Part shown: positions 51,850-60,269 of the stretch, piece after piece | Layout of the letters: each line of letters begins with the position of its first letter | Numbering within the stretch: the stretch's first letter is position 1 | Source of the DNA: Microvirga sp052114605 | GTDB lineage: Bacteria > Pseudomonadota > Alphaproteobacteria > Rhizobiales > Beijerinckiaceae | Length of the DNA: 64,000 nucleotides | Direction of reading: 5' to 3' | Assembly (NCBI RefSeq): GCF_052114605.1 | Contig: NZ_JBFRFB010000008.1 | Coordinates: 1 to 64,000 of the forward strand | Translations under genes and position numbers: made by a program | The notes under the pieces: model-generated | Seen by the model: only the letters and a program-made list of their open reading frames with translations | Database searches by the model: none | Told to the model about the DNA's origin: nothing

Positions 51850-53808
51850 TCAGGCCGCCTGCGTGCGCTTATTCTGGCGGTTGGTGATGAGGTCGTCGAC
51901 CACGGTGGGGTCGGCAAGCGTCGAGGTGTCGCCGAGCGAGCCGAACTCGTCCTCGGCGATCTTGCGCAGGATGCGGCGCATGATTTTTCCGGAGCGGGTC
52001 TTCGGCAGGCTTGGCGCGAACTGGATCAGGTCCGGCGAGGCGATGGGGCCGATTTCCTTGCGCACCCAGGTCACCAGCTCCTTGCGCAGGTCCTCGGTGG
52101 GTTCCTCGCCCGCCATCAGGGTCACATAGGCGTAGATGCCCTGGCCCTTGATGTCGTGCGGATAGCCGACGACAGCCGCTTCCGACACCTTCGGATGGGC
52201 CACGAGCGCGGATTCCACTTCCGCCGTGCCCATGCGGTGGCCGGAGACGTTGATCACGTCGTCCACGCGGCCGGTGATCCAGTAATAGCCGTCAGCATCC
52301 CGCCTGCAGCCGTCGCCGGTGAAGTACTTGCCGGGATAGGTGGAGAAATAGGTCTGCACGAAGCGCTCATGGTCGCCATAGACCGTGCGCATCTGGCCCG
52401 GCCATGAATCGGCGATCACGAGATTGCCTTCCGCAGCACCGTCCAGAACCTTGCCGTCCGCATCCACGATCTCAGGCTTCACGCCGAAGAAGGGCCGCGT
52501 GGCCGAGCCGGGCTTGAGCTTCGTCGCGCCGGGAAGCGGCGTGATGAGAATGCCGCCGGTTTCCGTCTGCCACCAGGTGTCCACGATGGGGCAGCGGTTG
52601 TCGCCGACGACGCGATAGTACCATTCCCAGGCTTCAGGGTTGATTGGCTCGCCGACCGAGCCCAGCAGGCGCAGGGACTTGCGCGAGGTCTTCTTCACCG
52701 GCTCCTCGCCCGCCTGCATGAGCGAGCGGATCGCGGTCGGCGCGGTGTAGAAGATGTTCACGTTGTGCTTGTCGATCACCTCCCAGAAGCGGGAGATCGA
52801 CGGATAGGTGGGCACGCCTTCGAACATGAGCGTGGTCGCGCCATTGCTGAGCGGTCCGTAGAGAATGTAGGAATGGCCGGTGACCCAGCCCACATCGGCG
52901 GTGCACCAGTAGATGTCGCCGTCGTGGTAGTCGAACACGTATTCATGCGTCATCGCCGCATAGACGAGATAGCCGCCGGTGGTGTGCAGCACGCCCTTTG
53001 GCGTCCCCGTCGAGCCCGACGTGTAGAGGATGAACAGCGGATCTTCCGCGTTCATCTCCTCATAGGGGCAATCGTCTGAGACCATCGCAGCCGCCTCGTC
53101 GTAATAGACGTCGCGGCCCGGCAGCATGTCGACGGCGCCGCCCGTGCGGCGCACCACGAGCACGTGATCGACCACACCGGGGCCGACGCGCTCGAGCGCC
53201 GCGTCCACATTGACCTTCAGCGGAACCTTGCGCCCGCCGCGCAGGCCTTCATCGGCCGTGATGATGAAGGCGGATTTGGCGTCCTGAATGCGGCTTGCTA
53301 GCGAATCCGGCGAGAAGCCGCCGAAGACCACGGAATGGATGGCCCCTAACCGCGCGCAGGCCAGCATCGCATAGGCCGCCTCCGGGATCATCGGCATGTA
53401 GATCGTGACGCGGTCGCCCTTCTCGACGCCGCGATTACGCATGATGTTGGCCATGCGGCAGACTTCGGCGTGAAGCTCGCGATAGGTGATCTTCTTGGAT
53501 TCGGACGGGTCGTCTCCCTCCCAGATGATCGCCACCTGGTCGCCGCGGGTGTGGAGATGCCGGTCGATGCAGTTATAGGCGGCATTGGTGGTGCCGTCCT
53601 CGAACCAGCGGATCGACACGTCGCCGGGGCCGAAATTGGTGTTCTTGACCCGGGTCGGCGCGTTGAACCAATGAATTCGCTTGGCTTCCTCGGCCCAGAA
53701 AGCTTCCGGATCCTTCACAGAGGCCGCGTACTTCGCGCGATAGCCGGCATCGTCCAGATAGGCGCGATGGGTCCATTCCGACGGCACGTCGTAGATCTTC
53801 TCTTCCAT
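51850..53808 (-). CDS. acs: Acetyl-CoA synthetase
   Basis: A 652-residue AMP-forming ligase, the same length as E. coli Acs. It shows the P-loop-like FILYTSGSTGTPKGVLHTTGG, TWWQTETGG, the GRVDDVINVSGHR hinge region and the C-terminal PKTRSGKIMRR containing the regulatory Lys that is acetylated in other bacteria. It activates acetate to acetyl-CoA. ATG 53808 has GGGAG upstream and gives the standard N-terminus (MEEKIYDVPSEW). Confidence 0.97.
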   Translation of the reverse strand: MEEKIYDVPSEWTHRAYLDDAGYRAKYAASVKDPEAFWAEEAKRIHWFNAPTRVKNTNFGPGDVSIRWFEDGTTNAAYNCIDRHLHTRGDQVAIIWEGDDPSESKKITYRELHAEVCRMANIMRNRGVEKGDRVTIYMPMIPEAAYAMLACARLGAIHSVVFGGFSPDSLASRIQDAKSAFIITADEGLRGGRKVPLKVNVDAALERVGPGVVDHVLVVRRTGGAVDMLPGRDVYYDEAAAMVSDDCPYEEMNAEDPLFILYTSGSTGTPKGVLHTTGGYLVYAAMTHEYVFDYHDGDIYWCTADVGWVTGHSYILYGPLSNGATTLMFEGVPTYPSISRFWEVIDKHNVNIFYTAPTAIRSLMQAGEEPVKKTSRKSLRLLGSVGEPINPEAWEWYYRVVGDNRCPIVDTWWQTETGGILITPLPGATKLKPGSATRPFFGVKPEIVDADGKVLDGAAEGNLVIADSWPGQMRTVYGDHERFVQTYFSTYPGKYFTGDGCRRDADGYYWITGRVDDVINVSGHRMGTAEVESALVAHPKVSEAAVVGYPHDIKGQGIYAYVTLMAGEEPTEDLRKELVTWVRKEIGPIASPDLIQFAPSLPKTRSGKIMRRILRKIAEDEFGSLGDTSTLADPTVVDDLITNRQNKRTQAA

Positions 53809-54021
53809 GACCGCTTCTCCCGGGCTCATTGTACGCGGATATTTAGATCTAGGTTTATGAAAAGAGAGAGGGCTTGAGCAAGCGGGGTAGGGCTCGCACT
53901 TTGGTCGTTGCTACTTTGGAGAGTGAAGTGTCACCCAACAAGATTATATTGATATATCGATTCATTGATTTTATTAGTGGTTGCGAGAAGTGGTGGTTCT
54001 ACACTTTATAAGGTAATAATT

Positions 54022-55464
54022 ATGGCAACCAGAGTAGTCACAGTTGATCAGCTCAATGGAGGTGAATTCGTAGGGGGTGGGAGTGATACGCTTTATCTTA
54101 GCGGCACCCGATATGAGATATTTGATCTTACTAAGGCAACTTTCAGCGGCTACATAAAAATAGCTACTGATGCGCCGTTCGATATTAGAATGTCTAGCTC
54201 TCAGTTCGATGGCATATCAGCATTCGAAGGAACTACAAATAATTCAATAACTATTATTGGTAATAATGTAAATCTTAGAGGAAAGACATTTAAAGATATT
54301 TGGGGCATACATGCTGGTGACGGAGCCACATATCATTCTGACAGCATTAATGTAATTTATTACATAAACGCATACTATAATACTAATGATACATTTAAAT
54401 TTTATGGAACTCTATCTGCATCAGATAGAAGTAAGATTCATAATCAGGGTTTCGATATTGTTTCAGATGATACAGGGACAATAACGAAAAATAATGCTCC
54501 CACTATCAATAATCTAGATGGGGAGAAGCAAGTTGTTCTCCCTGGGCAAATCGTATCTTTGGATGCTGGCGGCGATGCAATCATATCTGATGATATGGGT
54601 ACTATTGCTCGCATCGACGTATATGTCGACGATTGGTTAGATTATGTCAGAGTCAAAACTGACGATAGATTAAGTTTTTCAAAGAGTGAGTATTATGGTT
54701 TCGATTTGATTTTCGATGGCGTAAAAATCGGTTCGTATTCCAAAGAAGGAGCATATATTGGACAATATGCAAGCTTCTATTTCAATGAAAACACAAGTGG
54801 TGAAATTGTTCATTATGTCCTTCACCACCTTGAATATGTAAGGTCTGCAAACACTCGAAACGATAAAGCTGTTAAAATAGATTTCATTGATAGAGGCGGA
54901 CTAAAGGTTACAGCGAATATAGTGATGAAAGGGGTCGATGGCCCAAGTCGTAACCCTAGCGTCCCACTGGACAATCCACCTATAGGAGGTGGAGAACAGC
55001 CATTCAACGACGTCATTGGTGGCAAGGGCAAAGATATTTTGGCTGGGACCTCTGGCAAGGACAAGCTCAATGGTCTGTCCGGCAACGACATTCTGACGGG
55101 CGGTGCAGGCACAGACGTGTTCGTATTCAATACGATACTAGGCAAGGGCACTAACAAGGAAAATCTCAACAAGAAAGTAAACTACGACACCATCACTGAC
55201 TTCAAGCCCGGGGAAGACAAGATCTGGCTTGACAACAAGATCTTCAAGAAGCTCGACGCAAAGGGGTCTGAGTACGCTCCGGCCAGTCTGAACAAGAAGT
55301 TCTTCAAGCTCGGTAAAGCCAAGGACAAAGACGATTATCTCACCTACAAAAACGGCGTGGTCTATTACGACGCCGACGGTAAGGACACGAAGTTCAAAGC
55401 GGTCGAGATCATCAAGATCGCGAACAAAGCTGCTCTTTCCGCTGCAGATTTCTTGATTATCTAG
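54022..55464 (+). CDS. RTX/hemolysin-type calcium-binding secreted protein, low GC
   Basis: A 480-residue acidic protein with no N-terminal signal peptide. Residues about 1-160 are unassigned. About 165-315 resembles a degenerate cadherin-like beta-sandwich repeat (APTINNLDGEKQVVLPGQIV ...). Residues 333-370 hold glycine-rich RTX nonapeptide repeats (GGKGKDILAGTSGKDKLNG, LSGNDILTGGAGTDVFVF). The rest is a serralysin-like C-terminal domain (ITDFKPGEDKIWLDN) and a probable type I secretion signal ending AADFLII. The first two thirds are very AT-rich while the RTX end is nearer the chromosome average, so the gene looks mosaic. No type I secretion genes are nearby. ATG 54022 has AAGG eight bases upstream. 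Confidence 0.88.
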   Translation: MATRVVTVDQLNGGEFVGGGSDTLYLSGTRYEIFDLTKATFSGYIKIATDAPFDIRMSSSQFDGISAFEGTTNNSITIIGNNVNLRGKTFKDIWGIHAGDGATYHSDSINVIYYINAYYNTNDTFKFYGTLSASDRSKIHNQGFDIVSDDTGTITKNNAPTINNLDGEKQVVLPGQIVSLDAGGDAIISDDMGTIARIDVYVDDWLDYVRVKTDDRLSFSKSEYYGFDLIFDGVKIGSYSKEGAYIGQYASFYFNENTSGEIVHYVLHHLEYVRSANTRNDKAVKIDFIDRGGLKVTANIVMKGVDGPSRNPSVPLDNPPIGGGEQPFNDVIGGKGKDILAGTSGKDKLNGLSGNDILTGGAGTDVFVFNTILGKGTNKENLNKKVNYDTITDFKPGEDKIWLDNKIFKKLDAKGSEYAPASLNKKFFKLGKAKDKDDYLTYKNGVVYYDADGKDTKFKAVEIIKIANKAALSAADFLII

Positions 55465-55477
55465 TCGGCATTATCAA

Positions 55478-55515
55478 CGCATCAGGGACAGCTGATACTG
55501 GCTGTCCCTGATGCG
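55478..55515 (+). terminator. Strong hairpin after the RTX gene
   Basis: CGCATCAGGGACAGC (55478-55492) and GCTGTCCCTGATGCG (55501-55515) form a perfect 15-bp stem with an eight-base loop, 13 bases after the stop. No T-run follows, so it is a terminator or 3' stability element by position rather than by full form. Confidence 0.65.
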
Positions 55516-55589
55516 CGGTAAAAGCAAGGAGTCTTAGATGGGCGATCCCGGCAATGCTGGGATCATCTGGATCTGGCTTTCAATGCGTA

Positions 55590-56003
55590 TCAAAGCCCAC
55601 CCATCTTGCACACGATGGCCCATTCCTCGTCCGTCACCGGTTGCACCGACAGGCGTGAATTGTTGACGAGGATCATCTTCTCAAGCCCGGGCTGCTTCTT
55701 GATCTCGTCGAGGGTCACCGGACGCTTGAACGGCTTCACGGCCTTTACATCCACCATGCCGAACTTGCCCGATTCATCCGTGTGGTCGGGGTAGTATTCC
55801 TTGATCACCTCGACGATGCCGACGACGGCCTTGCCTTCGTTCGAGTGGTAGAAGAAACCCTGCTCGCCCTTTTTCATCGCCATCAGATTCTGCTTGGCGA
55901 CATGGTTGCGCACGCCGTTCCAATGAGTGCCCTTCGCGCCTGCTTCGACTTGGCTATCCCAGGACCAGACGGAGGGTTCGGACTTGTAGAGCCACTTGGC
56001 CAT
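55590..56003 (-). CDS. EVE domain protein
   Basis: A 137-residue protein filling one EVE domain, which belongs to the PUA-like fold. KWLYKSEPSVWSWD, GTHWNGVRNHVAKQNLMAMKKGEQGFFYHSNEGKAVVGI and LSVQPVTDEEW are its recognisable parts. EVE proteins are thought to read modified bases in DNA or RNA. ATG 56003 lies 11 bases after the gpsA stop, so it is probably translated from the gpsA message. Confidence 0.92.
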   Translation of the reverse strand: MAKWLYKSEPSVWSWDSQVEAGAKGTHWNGVRNHVAKQNLMAMKKGEQGFFYHSNEGKAVVGIVEVIKEYYPDHTDESGKFGMVDVKAVKPFKRPVTLDEIKKQPGLEKMILVNNSRLSVQPVTDEEWAIVCKMGGL

Positions 56004-56014
56004 CTTCTTCAAAC

Positions 56015-57010
56015 TCAGTGTTCGGATTTTATGGGACGATTCATGAGAGCATCGACGGCCTGATCGAGAGACCATGCGCCGCTGAGAACCTGCTCGACCG
56101 CTTCCGCAATCGGCATGTCGATGTTTTTCGCTTTCGCCAATGCCACGAGAGCGCTGGCGGTCGTGGCGCCCTCCACCAGCTTGCCGAGGGCTGCCTCTTC
56201 CACGCTCATGCCCTGGCCGAGTCTTTGCCCGAAGGCGAAGTTGCGGGAATGGGCGGAGGAGCAGGTGAGCACCAGATCGCCGAGGCCCGAAAGACCCATC
56301 AGCGTTTCCGCCTCGCCGCCATAAGCGCGGGCAAAGCGCAGGAGTTCGGCAAAGCCGCGCGCGATGAGGGCCGCCTTCGCGCTCTCGCCGAGGCCGCGCC
56401 CCACGACTGCGCCGCAGGCAATCGCCAGCACGTTCTTCGCCGCGCCGCCGATCTCGACGCCGCGCACATCCGTGCGGTGATAGACGCGAAGCGTCGGGCC
56501 GGAGAGCGCATTCGCCAAAGTATCGGCCAACGCCGCATCGCGGCAGGCGAGCGTCACGGCGGTCGGCAATCCGCGCGCCACATCGTCGGCGAAACTTGGG
56601 CCGGACAGGACTGCGACCGGGGAATTGGCGCGCACCTGTTGCACGACATCCGACAGGAAGACCTTCGCCTCGCGCTCGATTCCTTTCGCGCAGAGAACGA
56701 GAGGCGTTTCCGGCGGCAGGATGAGCGACAAAGCCGCCGTCAACCCACGCGTGGTCTGGGCCGGCGTCACCAGCAGAACGGCGCGGCAGGAGGCCAAGTC
56801 GGTCACATCCGAGGTCGGGCGAATGCGGTCGTGCAGCTTCACGCCCGGCAGGAAACGCTCGTTGCTGCGCGACGCGCTCAAGTCCGCAGCCTGCTCAGAT
56901 GAGCGCATCCACAGCACGACGTCGTTGCCCGCAATCGCCGCCGCATTGGCAAGCGCCGTTCCCCAAGCGCCGGCTCCTGCAATGCCTATGGGTTGAGCTT
57001 GCGTATCCAT
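56015..57010 (-). CDS. gpsA: Glycerol-3-phosphate dehydrogenase (NAD(P)+)
   Basis: A 331-residue enzyme supplying glycerol-3-phosphate for phospholipids. The dinucleotide motif is IAGAGAWGTALANAAA. AKGIE, SGPSFADDVARGLPTAV, and the catalytic-region GGAAKNVLAIACG and FAELLRF follow. The order tsaD, small membrane protein, gpsA, EVE on the minus strand is common in rhizobia. Confidence 0.95.
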   Translation of the reverse strand: MDTQAQPIGIAGAGAWGTALANAAAIAGNDVVLWMRSSEQAADLSASRSNERFLPGVKLHDRIRPTSDVTDLASCRAVLLVTPAQTTRGLTAALSLILPPETPLVLCAKGIEREAKVFLSDVVQQVRANSPVAVLSGPSFADDVARGLPTAVTLACRDAALADTLANALSGPTLRVYHRTDVRGVEIGGAAKNVLAIACGAVVGRGLGESAKAALIARGFAELLRFARAYGGEAETLMGLSGLGDLVLTCSSAHSRNFAFGQRLGQGMSVEEAALGKLVEGATTASALVALAKAKNIDMPIAEAVEQVLSGAWSLDQAVDALMNRPIKSEH

Positions 57011-57012
57011 GG

Positions 57013-57282
57013 TCAGGAGATGTCGCTTTGGCTTTTATGGGAGTTGAACAGGTTTCGCATCAGCATGAATCCCACCAAACCACCCAGAAATAGGCCGAAT
57101 ACAGCGCCGTTGAAGGTGAAGATGATGGCGTAGACATCGTATTGCGTGCCTTCGGCGGATGAGAGGCCCATCCCAAAGAAAAGGAAGAACAGCGCTTCTC
57201 CAAAGAAGACGCCTGTCAATGTGCCAAGGACCGCGCCGAAGCAGATCCCCAGCCATCGAAGAAGCATCCTGCCGGCCATCAT
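57013..57282 (-). CDS. Small membrane protein between tsaD and gpsA
   Basis: An 89-residue protein with two strong hydrophobic segments (LGICFGAVLGTLTGVFFGEALFFLFF and FNGAVFGLFLGGLVGFMLM). I do not recognise a family. ATG 57282 lies directly after the tsaD stop (57284) with AAGG upstream, so it is almost certainly in the tsaD-gpsA operon. The in-frame ATG at 57267 is an alternative. Confidence 0.75.
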   Translation of the reverse strand: MMAGRMLLRWLGICFGAVLGTLTGVFFGEALFFLFFGMGLSSAEGTQYDVYAIIFTFNGAVFGLFLGGLVGFMLMRNLFNSHKSQSDIS

Positions 57283-57283
57283 G

Positions 57284-58339
57284 TCAGGCCTTCGCTCCCA
57301 CAGCCTGACTGCTGGTGTCGAGCGGCCAGCGGGCGCGGGCGGGGGCATTGATGTCGTCGATGAGGCCGAGGCGCATGCGCTCGAGGCCCGCCCAAGCGAT
57401 CATCGCGCCGTTATCACCGCACAGCGAGGTCGGCGGGGCGACGAGCTTGAGGCCGGTTTCCACCGCGAGCCGCTGGAGCGCCTGACGCATGCCCTGGTTG
57501 GCGGCGACACCGCCCGCCACCACGAGCGCGGTCGGATGGCCCGCGATGTCGCGGAAATGGCGCAGGCCCACGCGGGTGCGGTCCACCACCACATCCACGA
57601 TGGCGGCCTGGAAGCTGGCGCAGAGATCGGCGATGTCGGTCTGCGTGATCGGCGCGATCTTCTCCGCCTCGATGCGCACGGCGGTCTTGAGGCCGGAGAG
57701 GGAGAAATTCGGTTCCTTGCGGCCCTGCATGGGCCGGGGCAGGGCGAAGCGCTCGGGGTTCCCTTTCAGGGCCTCGCGCTCCACATGCGGGCCGCCGGGA
57801 TAGCCGAGGCCCAGCATCTTCGCGACCTTGTCGAAGGCCTCGCCGATGGCATCGTCGATGGTGGTGCCGATGCGCACGTAATCGCCGACGCCCTTCACCG
57901 CCACGAGCTGCGTGTGGCCGCCGGAGGCGAGGAGCAGAAGGTAGGGGAATCCGATGCCGTCGGTGAGCCGCGCGGTCAGCGCATGGGCTTCGAGATGGTT
58001 CACCGCCATCAGGGGCTTGCGGGTCACGAGCGCCATGGCCTTGGCCGTGGTCAAACCCACCAGCACGCCGCCGATGAGGCCGGGCCCTGCGGCGACGGCG
58101 ATGCCGTCGATATCTTTTACGGAACAGTTCGCGTTCTTGAGCGCACGGACGATGAGGCGATCGAGCACCTCCACATGGGCGCGGGCCGCGATCTCGGGCA
58201 CGACGCCGCCATAGGCCGCGTGCTCGGCAATCTGGCTCAGCACCTCGTTGGAGAGGATTTCGCCGCGTCCGTCGAAGCCGACGCCCACCACGGCAGCCGC
58301 GGTTTCGTCGCAGGTGGTCTCGATGCCTAGGATGCGCAT
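57284..58339 (-). CDS. tsaD: tRNA N6-threonylcarbamoyladenosine transferase TsaD
   Basis: A 351-residue ASKHA-fold enzyme that transfers threonylcarbamoyl to A37 of ANN-decoding tRNAs. MRILGIETTCDETAAAVV is the phosphate loop, the metal ligands are His115 and His119 in NHLEAHA, and LLLASGGHTQL and GGVAANQGMR follow. It is essential in most bacteria. It starts the minus-strand operon and is divergent from hemC, the usual arrangement in alphaproteobacteria. Confidence 0.97.
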   Translation of the reverse strand: MRILGIETTCDETAAAVVGVGFDGRGEILSNEVLSQIAEHAAYGGVVPEIAARAHVEVLDRLIVRALKNANCSVKDIDGIAVAAGPGLIGGVLVGLTTAKAMALVTRKPLMAVNHLEAHALTARLTDGIGFPYLLLLASGGHTQLVAVKGVGDYVRIGTTIDDAIGEAFDKVAKMLGLGYPGGPHVEREALKGNPERFALPRPMQGRKEPNFSLSGLKTAVRIEAEKIAPITQTDIADLCASFQAAIVDVVVDRTRVGLRHFRDIAGHPTALVVAGGVAANQGMRQALQRLAVETGLKLVAPPTSLCGDNGAMIAWAGLERMRLGLIDDINAPARARWPLDTSSQAVGAKA

Positions 58340-58462
58340 GGTTTAAGGTGCCGCTGTTTTACGTAATCATTCGGGCTTTCGGCCCGTCCGTCATCACCCT
58401 ATAGTCCGCCGCGCCGCACAAGATCAAACGCGGATATGGACTAGTAGGAGTACGGAACGGGA

Positions 58463-59389
58463 ATGGCCTCTCAATCGACCCTGGTCATCGGCACGCGCGG
58501 CAGCCCCCTGGCGCTGGCGCAGGCCCATGAGACGCAAGACAGGCTGGTGGCCGCCCATGGCTGGCATGTGGAGAGCCTGCCCCTGTCGATCATCAAGACC
58601 ACGGGCGACGCCATCCAGGACCGGCCTCTCTCGGAAGCGGGCGGCAAGGGCCTCTTCACGAAGGAACTCGACATCGCCCTGCTCGAAGGCGCCATCGATC
58701 TCGCCGTTCATTCCGCCAAGGACCTGCCGACGACCCTGCCGGAAGGTATCGTGATCGCGGGCTTCCTGCCGCGCGAGGATGTGCGCGACGCTTTCATCAG
58801 CCAACGCTACAAGAGCATTGCTGATCTGCCGCCCGGCGCGGTGGTGGGCTCCGCGTCGCTGCGCCGTCAGGCACAGATCCGCCGCCTGCGGCCCGATCTT
58901 CAGGTGACCTTGTTGCGCGGCAACGTGCAGACGCGCCTCGGCAAGCTCGAACGGGGCGAGGTGGATGCGACGCTGCTCGCCATGGCGGGCCTGCGTCGGC
59001 TCGGCCTGACCGATCATGTGACGACGGTGCTCGATACGGATGATTTCCTCCCTGCCGTCGGCCAGGGCGCTATCGCCGTTGCGATCCGCGCCGAGGACGA
59101 GCGGGTGAAGGCGGCGCTTGCCCTGATCCTCGATGCCGCGACGGGCCATGCCCTTGCCGCCGAGCGGGCATTCCTCACCATTCTCGACGGCTCCTGCCGC
59201 ACGCCCATCGCGGGCCATGCGCGCCTCATCGGCGGCGAGTTGGAAATTCGCGGTCTCGTGCTGCGTCCCGATGGCTCCGAGAGCCTGGAGGCCGTGCGGC
59301 GCGGTTCGTCCGAGGATGCCGTGATGCTCGGGCGTGAGGCCGGAACCGAGCTTCGCACCCGCATGCCCGCCGGTTTCCTCAAAACCTGA
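58463..59389 (+). CDS. hemC: Hydroxymethylbilane synthase
   Basis: A 308-residue porphobilinogen deaminase. GTRGSPLALAQ opens it, VHSAKDLPTTL follows, and Cys245 in LDGSCRTPI anchors the dipyrromethane cofactor. It condenses four porphobilinogens into hydroxymethylbilane. Its TGA overlaps the hemD ATG by one base, so hemC and hemD are translated together. Confidence 0.97.
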   Translation: MASQSTLVIGTRGSPLALAQAHETQDRLVAAHGWHVESLPLSIIKTTGDAIQDRPLSEAGGKGLFTKELDIALLEGAIDLAVHSAKDLPTTLPEGIVIAGFLPREDVRDAFISQRYKSIADLPPGAVVGSASLRRQAQIRRLRPDLQVTLLRGNVQTRLGKLERGEVDATLLAMAGLRRLGLTDHVTTVLDTDDFLPAVGQGAIAVAIRAEDERVKAALALILDAATGHALAAERAFLTILDGSCRTPIAGHARLIGGELEIRGLVLRPDGSESLEAVRRGSSEDAVMLGREAGTELRTRMPAGFLKT

Positions 59390-60084
59390 TGCGCATTCTC
59401 GTCACACGCTCTCCCGAGGATGCCGAGCGGACGGCGGTAAGGCTCGCCGCTCTCGGTCACGAGGCGCTCATCGCCCCGGTAACGCGGATCGTGCCGACCG
59501 GCGATCCCGCGCCCTCCGATACGCATGATGCCCTCATCGTCACCAGCGGCCATTCGGTGGACGCGCTGGCATCCATGGACAAGAGCCGCCTCGTCTTCGT
59601 GGTAGGCGAGCGCACGGCTGAGGTCGTGCGCGGAGCCGGCTTCACGTCCATCGTCGTGGGGGAGGGCGACGCGGTGTCCCTCTCGCGTCTGATTCGGGAA
59701 AGACTGGAACCTAAGCAAACTCTCCTGCATGTCACCGGGCGTCATCATAAGGAGGAACCGGCCACATCCCTGACGGCTGCGGGCTACCGGGTTCTTTCCT
59801 GGGAGGTTTATGAGGCGAGGGTCGTGGACCGGCTTCCGGATGAGGCTGTCGAAGCCTTGCGGTCTGGCAATATCGGGGCGGCGCTCCATTATTCCAGAAG
59901 GAGCGCGGATCTGCTGATCCGGCTGGCTGAAGAGGCGGGCCTGGCATCGGCGCTCACGGCCTGTACCCATCTCTGCCTGTCCGCGGATGTGGCGGCCGCC
60001 TTCGACGGGGTGCGGGCTCCGCTTCTCGTGGCCCGGGAGCCGTCCGAGGATGCGCTTCTCGGATTGCTCCAGGGCCTCCCGTGA
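59389..60084 (+). CDS. hemD: Uroporphyrinogen-III synthase
   Basis: A 231-residue two-domain enzyme that cyclises hydroxymethylbilane to uroporphyrinogen III. The sequence is divergent, as in most HemD proteins, but MRILVTRSPEDAERTA at the start, DALIVTSGHSVDAL, VVGERTAEVV and HYSRRSADLL fit, and it overlaps hemC. The gene order leaves little doubt. Confidence 0.92.
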   Translation: MRILVTRSPEDAERTAVRLAALGHEALIAPVTRIVPTGDPAPSDTHDALIVTSGHSVDALASMDKSRLVFVVGERTAEVVRGAGFTSIVVGEGDAVSLSRLIRERLEPKQTLLHVTGRHHKEEPATSLTAAGYRVLSWEVYEARVVDRLPDEAVEALRSGNIGAALHYSRRSADLLIRLAEEAGLASALTACTHLCLSADVAAAFDGVRAPLLVAREPSEDALLGLLQGLP

Positions 60085-60269
60085 CCCCTGTCACCGCTTC
60101 GTTTACGATGGCGGGGATAGGGATCTTTGCCCCCTGGAAAGGATCGTGGTCCGATGCACCCTTGCTCTTTCCGATTCCGGTTTTCGTCAGGGAACGAAAC
60201 CCCGCGCTCAAGCTTGCCTCAATTGCATCCCACTCTGACCCGTCAAGATTGCCTCACGAAGAGTGAACA

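Noticed and set aside
54022..55464. RTX gene as part of a toxin or prophage operon
   Set aside because: No toxin enzymatic domain, activator acyltransferase, secretion ATPase or phage gene adjoins it. Flanking genes are acs and an EVE/gpsA operon.
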